Positions 14,345 to 17,691 of a DNA stretch of 17,691 bases are shown piece after piece. The stretch's first letter is position 1. Every line of letters starts with the position of its first letter. Origin of the DNA: Pseudomonadota bacterium (lineage in GTDB: Bacteria > Pseudomonadota > Alphaproteobacteria > Sphingomonadales > Sphingomonadaceae); NCBI GenBank assembly GCA_023458055.1, contig JAEXAW010000093.1, positions 1 to 17,691 on the forward strand, read 5' to 3'. The position numbers and the translations under genes were made by a program. Below the pieces are notes generated by a model. It ran no database searches, was not told where the DNA came from, and saw nothing but the letters and a program-made list of their open reading frames with translations.

Positions 14345-16609
14345 ATGGCATCGAAATGGATTCTCGATTGGCTTTCTGATCGATGGATTGCTTGCATCAT
14401 TCTGATGGGATGCTTGCTTGGTATAGTCGGGTTTACAAAGCCGGCTGATTTGGCTGTGATGTCAGCGCGGTCGATTGTCGATCCGATTAAGCCGGGCGGC
14501 GACATCGTCGTTGTCGGAGTTGATCGAAAGGCACTGCAATCTGTTGGATCATGGCCTTGGGATAGAAGACGCTATGCCGAGATCGTGGATACGCTTGATC
14601 GGTCCGGTGCTAAAGTTGTTGTCCTTGATTTTGATTTGACTGCCGGCGGTACAGCAGCGGGTAATCGCTCACTTCTTGATGCAATTCGTGCTGCTAAGGC
14701 CGAAGTGTATCTGTTTGCGGCCGACCAATATCGGAGTGGCCAAGCTGATGGTGATGCGTACCCAAAGGGTGATTTGTCCCAAGTGCAAAATTTCGCCAGT
14801 GGCGAGGCTAAGATAGGGGCAGGCTCGGTTGTCTATACGCTTAATCGGAGCGATGATGTTGGCGGTCGGTCAATTCCAAGCATCGCTTCGATTTTGGCTG
14901 GGGATGCGAAGGGCTTCGGTCGGTTTGCGATAAATTATGGGGTCTCGGCCGACCAGGTTCCATATTTGAGCGCTGCAGAAGTGCTCAATGGAAATCATCC
15001 TTATCTGAAGGGCAAAACTGTCATCGTCGGTGCGAATGATGCGTCTCTCGGAGATGTGGTTGTCGTTCCGTGGCAGAAGGCACGCTCAGGTGCATATGTG
15101 AATGCTGTCGCGGGTGAAACGCTTAAGCGAGGAGCGCCAGTTGATATTGGCTGGCTTCCAGGTTTGCTGATTGCCGTTGGATTGTCGTTGCTAGCATTTA
15201 AGTCGGGCCGAAAAGGCCTTAATGTTATGATATTGATGAGTGGGTTTGTGATTTTGGCAATCTCACCCTTTTGGATGACCTATCTGAATTTCGTTGGCGA
15301 AGGTTGTGTTGGCGCAATGGTTTTGGGTGGCCTGTCGGTGCGCAATCGGATTTTGAAAGCCAAAAGTGAAATCATGCAGGATGATTCCAGCGGGCTTCAG
15401 AATTTGAGGGCTGCATTTGAGGCAGGTGTGGCCCGGCACGATGTTATGGTTTTACTGCAAATTAAGAATATGCGTTCGATCGCCGAAGCCTTTGGACAGG
15501 TTGGTGTTCGGGCGATGTGGAAGGGCATGGCTGACCGCATGCGCGTTCTCCATTCTGGCGCTGTGATTTACCATGTTGGAGATTGTTTTGTTTGGGGCGA
15601 GGATGATGTCGACGCCCAGGAGTTGGTCGAGAGGATGAAAATGTTGCATCAAATCCTCCGGATGCCAGTTTTAGTTGATGGAGTGCGGTGCGAGCCGAGA
15701 ATTGGGTTTGGTATTGACCTGCACAAAGGGTCCGACCTTGTTACCCGAATGGGCGCGGTCCAAAGTCTTATGGAAAAAAGCAATGAACGTGTTGTCGTAC
15801 GTTCGAACATCGATAATGACGACGCTTTGCTTGAGGTATCGATGAGTAGCGAGATCGATGAAGGGTTGAAGAATGGCGACTTCTTTGTGGTCTACCACCC
15901 TCAATATGATCGAAGTAAACAAATTCGTGGTGTTGAAGCGTTGCTTCGATGGCGCCACCCCGTGAGGGGCATGATAAGCCCGGAATTCTTTATTCCATTT
16001 GCAGAGCGCAGCGGCAGCATCGAGGAGTTGACCAGATACGTAGTGGAAACTGTCTGCCGGGATATGTCAAAAGCGACTTCTGTAAACGACCTGGTTACAT
16101 TCTCGGTGAATTTGTCCCCCATGTTATTTGGGTTGGTAGATGTCTCGCTGGTTGTTGCTGAAGCGTGTCAGAAATATGGGGTTCCGTCACGACGCCTTGT
16201 TATGGAGATAACGGAAAGTGGGTCGCTAGAAACGATTTCTGGTGCGCCGGCTGAGTTGCAAAAATTGCGGTTGCTGGGTGTCGGAATCTCTTGCGATGAC
16301 TATGGTACGAAGCATTCGAATTTGGACAACCTTCGTGCAGAAAGCTTCAGCGAGCTGAAGATAGACCGACGGTTCGTTACCAATATGGATCAATCACAGG
16401 CTGATCGTGTTATGGTCGGAAATACGATTGCTCTCGCTAAATCTTTGGGAATGACCGTTGTCGCAGAAGGTGTTGAGACAATCGACGTTTTCGAGGAGCT
16501 AGCGGCAATGAAATGTGATTTGATGCAGGGCTATTATTTCACAAAGCCTGTAAAATTTGATGATTTTCATAAGCTTATAGACACGAGGAGAGACGCTCAC
16601 GCGGCTTGA
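14345..16609 (+). CDS. CHASE2 - degenerate GGDEF - EAL membrane c-di-GMP phosphodiesterase
   Basis: This 754-aa inner-membrane signalling protein is expected to degrade c-di-GMP in response to an extracytoplasmic cue. A first membrane helix (~15-31) leads to a CHASE2 sensor (~38-265; VDRKALQSVGSWPWDRRRYA and VVVLDFDLTAGG are typical). Three further hydrophobic helices follow (~270-335). A GGDEF-like region keeps only VGDCFVW (~412) in place of GGDEF, so cyclase activity is unlikely. The EAL domain retains its key residues: Glu531 (EALLRWRHP), SVNLSP, MEITES, Asp650-Asp651 (CDDYGTKHSN, from consensus DDFGTGYSS), KIDRRFV, Glu708 (VAEGVET) and QGYYFTKP. So activity is likely. The start ATG 14345 follows GGGGG. 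Codon third positions are much less GC-rich than in the other genes here. Confidence 0.93.
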   Translation: MASKWILDWLSDRWIACIILMGCLLGIVGFTKPADLAVMSARSIVDPIKPGGDIVVVGVDRKALQSVGSWPWDRRRYAEIVDTLDRSGAKVVVLDFDLTAGGTAAGNRSLLDAIRAAKAEVYLFAADQYRSGQADGDAYPKGDLSQVQNFASGEAKIGAGSVVYTLNRSDDVGGRSIPSIASILAGDAKGFGRFAINYGVSADQVPYLSAAEVLNGNHPYLKGKTVIVGANDASLGDVVVVPWQKARSGAYVNAVAGETLKRGAPVDIGWLPGLLIAVGLSLLAFKSGRKGLNVMILMSGFVILAISPFWMTYLNFVGEGCVGAMVLGGLSVRNRILKAKSEIMQDDSSGLQNLRAAFEAGVARHDVMVLLQIKNMRSIAEAFGQVGVRAMWKGMADRMRVLHSGAVIYHVGDCFVWGEDDVDAQELVERMKMLHQILRMPVLVDGVRCEPRIGFGIDLHKGSDLVTRMGAVQSLMEKSNERVVVRSNIDNDDALLEVSMSSEIDEGLKNGDFFVVYHPQYDRSKQIRGVEALLRWRHPVRGMISPEFFIPFAERSGSIEELTRYVVETVCRDMSKATSVNDLVTFSVNLSPMLFGLVDVSLVVAEACQKYGVPSRRLVMEITESGSLETISGAPAELQKLRLLGVGISCDDYGTKHSNLDNLRAESFSELKIDRRFVTNMDQSQADRVMVGNTIALAKSLGMTVVAEGVETIDVFEELAAMKCDLMQGYYFTKPVKFDDFHKLIDTRRDAHAA

Positions 16610-16634
16610 TTTTTATTGTTGTCAATAATTATCG

Positions 16635-16649
16635 TTAATACTAAGTTAA
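16635..16649. promoter_or_regulatory. full CtrA-binding box TTAA-N7-TTAA
   Basis: The sequence TTAATACTAAGTTAA matches exactly the consensus for CtrA, the cell-cycle/motility response regulator of alphaproteobacteria. It sits 45 bp upstream of the ATG of the 26-aa ORF and 26 bp after the EAL gene stop, a position suitable for overlapping a promoter -35 region. A further TTAA occurs at 16688-16691. Confidence 0.65.
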
Positions 16650-16693
16650 CCATGCGTTGGCGTTGTGCTGCGCGTGGTTGAGAGGGGTTAACG

Positions 16694-16774
16694 ATGGAAA
16701 AGAAGCTACAGCCAACAAGGTCATTTTGGGACTGGATTTTCGGCGGAGAAGGAAAGCTGGGATCTAACGGATAG
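16694..16774 (+). CDS. 26-aa small ORF under a CtrA box, hypothetical
   Basis: ATG 16694 is preceded by AGAGGGG at 7-8 bp spacing and encodes MEKKLQPTRSFWDWIFGGEG then KLGSNG before TAG. It has a basic N-terminus, an aromatic FWDWIF core that could insert at a membrane interface, and a Gly-rich tail. It lies between a perfect CtrA box and a strong intrinsic terminator, so promoter, ribosome site, ORF and terminator form a complete transcription unit of about 170 bp. I do not recognise a family. It could be a regulatory micropeptide related to the neighbouring c-di-GMP phosphodiesterase or to the CtrA regulon. Alternatively the transcript may be a small RNA in which the ORF is incidental. Confidence 0.5.
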   Translation: MEKKLQPTRSFWDWIFGGEGKLGSNG

Positions 16775-16778
16775 CCTA

Positions 16779-16802
16779 AAAACCCCGGTTTTCCGGGGTT
16801 TT
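16779..16802 (+). terminator. intrinsic terminator after the small ORF
   Basis: A perfect 10-bp stem AAAACCCCGG/CCGGGGTTTT with a TTTT loop begins 4 bp past the ORF stop and is followed by ATTT. The A-run on the other side makes it potentially bidirectional. Confidence 0.9.
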
Positions 16803-17109
16803 ATTTGGCCGGTTTGAAGTAATGTTTTCAGGTTGATTATTAAGGACCGCTTGAATCTTAAATCGGATCGACGCCCTGGATTTGGGATCGTTTATCTTGG
16901 TTTCGCCTGGCAGTGTTGAAGTCAAATTTTAGTCGGCACCTGGTTTCCGGGACCGTATAACGACGCGTCTGTTGCGTGATGGCCGGAAATTGTTGCAGTC
17001 GGCTCGCGTGAATCACGGACTCCCCTGTAAGTGGAAGCGTCAGATCGAAAGTTAGTTCTTGCTCTGTGGTCAATTTCAAAACCGCAGGTATGATAAGATC
17101 GCGTGTTGG
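16803..17109. other. intergenic stretch with no supported gene
   Basis: A 73-codon minus-strand frame (16858-17079) is open, but it has no clear ribosome-binding site and no recognisable motif. I see no RNA gene here. The stretch separates the convergent terminator at 16779 from the 3' end of the broken thermonuclease gene. Confidence 0.5.
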
Positions 17110-17575
17110 CTAATTGGTCCTCGCGCGACGAAAACCGGCTTTGGCCGCTTCAGCTTCGCTGCAGAAATAGGCTTCGGCACGCGTGTCAGCGTACCATTTC
17201 GTCCCGGGCATATGATAGATCCGATCACCGCGGCGATTGATATTGCCTTTGATCTGGCAGTTGGTTGGAGTGGAAAAGAGGTTTTGTCGCGATTGTGGGG
17301 TTGATCGTTGACTGATGGCGATCCGCGCTCGACCGGCGGCGCGGAATGCGTCTGGGCGCTCGAACTGCCCGGACCATATGCCAGTGCGTGCCAGCTGCGC
17401 CTGCTGCTCAGCGGCAACATAAAGGTTCGAATGGCGGCGGAAAGCGACTGCCCAGCCTTCTCGAACCATTTGCTCACCAATATCTCGACCATCGGCACGA
17501 CAGATTGCGACAATGCGGCCATATTGGTCGATATCGCGCTGTTCACAGCTGATCGTGCGCCCGGCAATTAGGCCG
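17110..17575 (-). pseudogene. thermonuclease (SNase)-family protein, 5' half lost at an IS5-family element
   Basis: The minus frame from about 17575 to TAG at 17110 gives GLIAGRTISCEQRDIDQYGR, IVAICRADGRDIGEQMVREG, AEQQAQLARTGIWSGQFERP, and a tail NINRRGDRIYHMPGTKWY then YFCSEAEAAKAGFRRAR. This is the second half of the staphylococcal-nuclease fold, including the Arg equivalent to SNase Arg87 (QYGR), plus the C-terminal Cys-containing extension frequent in alphaproteobacterial homologues. The first half, with the equivalents of Arg35, Asp40 and Glu43 and any signal peptide, is absent; IS5-type sequence begins there. The internal ATG at 17469 is not a genuine start. Confidence 0.82.
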
Positions 17576-17691
17576 TGAACCCATAAACGGGATTTCCAAG
17601 ACGGGAAGATTGTGATTCAGTGTCGGCATGAGCCGATATGAGATGACAGAGTTTGAGTGGCGTGTGATTGAGCCACTATTGCCCAACAAGC
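17576..17691 (+). mobile_element. IS5-family insertion sequence, 5' end, cut by window edge
   Basis: The element begins somewhere around 17570-17590, where the nuclease frame loses homology. Its transposase starts 40-55 bp inside. The exact inverted repeat and target duplication cannot be set because the other end lies outside the window. Confidence 0.6.
17628..17691 (+). CDS. IS5-family transposase, N-terminus only (runs off window)
   Basis: ATG 17628 opens a frame reading MSRYEMTEFEWRVIEPLLPN followed by K at the window end. This is the characteristic N-terminus of IS5-family transposases (pattern MxRYxLTDxEWxxIxPLLP) that carry a DUF4096-type start and a downstream DDE domain. A second ATG (17643) is internal to this motif. 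Only 21 codons are visible, so integrity cannot be judged. Confidence 0.8.
   Translation, partial: MSRYEMTEFEWRVIEPLLPNK

Noticed and set aside
16858..17079. 73-codon minus-strand ORF
   Set aside because: There is no ribosome-binding site, no motif and odd composition, and no gene neighbour suggests it. It is likely chance in a short intergenic stretch.
1..17691. CRISPR arrays, tRNA or rRNA genes, retron or toxin-antitoxin systems
   Set aside because: I saw no spaced direct repeats, cloverleaf or rRNA sequence, reverse transcriptase motif or paired small toxin-antitoxin genes in the window.

Overview
The window reads as a piece of a Sphingomonadales-type alphaproteobacterium. This is an inference from the GC-rich codon use of most genes, a NodT-type efflux outer-membrane protein, a TonB-dependent receptor, and a full CtrA box (TTAA-N7-TTAA). 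It is accessory DNA that has been rearranged many times: at least nine genes are truncated, frameshifted or interrupted, and pieces of three insertion-sequence families (IS110, IS3, IS5) are present.

Layout. (1) 1-1874: the 3' part of an RND-efflux outer-membrane channel, a small Lys/Ala-rich ORF and a TetR regulator. (2) 2060-5514: a lipid/acyl-CoA type catabolic patch. A TetR N-terminus (+) is fused head-on to a thiolase N-terminus (-). A complete zinc alcohol dehydrogenase (-) follows, then a divergent metallo-beta-lactamase-fold hydrolase and hotdog thioesterase pair (+, overlapping by 4 bp), and the first 24 codons of a lost third gene. (3) 5450-9758: a minus-strand operon of MFS exporter, Tat-exported alpha/beta hydrolase and flavodoxin-type quinone reductase, ending in decayed cupin and aldo/keto reductase pieces. 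A divergent LysR regulator lies upstream; its natural start codon appears to be ATC. (4) 9759-10231: debris with an IS110 transposase N-terminal remnant. (5) 10232-12774: an NADP-type ketoglutarate-semialdehyde-like dehydrogenase, translationally close to the surviving C-terminal third of a TonB-dependent receptor. (6) 12778-14265: gene-poor sequence, an unidentified gene C-terminus, a truncated IS3-family element with a perfect 32-bp palindrome, and a second unidentified C-terminal stub. (7) 14266-16802: a visibly lower-GC segment with a CHASE2/degenerate-GGDEF/EAL c-di-GMP phosphodiesterase, then a CtrA box, a 26-codon ORF and a strong intrinsic terminator. (8) 16803-17691: a thermonuclease-family gene that has lost its N-terminal half at the edge of an IS5-family element whose transposase starts at 17628.

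Working units. The intact genes fall into three groups: small-molecule export and detoxification (efflux channel, MFS, flavodoxin, hydrolase, LysR), acyl/alcohol catabolism (ADH, MBL, thioesterase, ALDH, TonB uptake) and c-di-GMP/cell-cycle control (EAL protein, CtrA-linked small ORF). The most novel item is the CtrA-box-driven 26-aa ORF with its own terminator beside the EAL protein. The LysR gene lacking a canonical start is the best mechanistic oddity. I did not find a convincing new multi-gene defence or mobile system.
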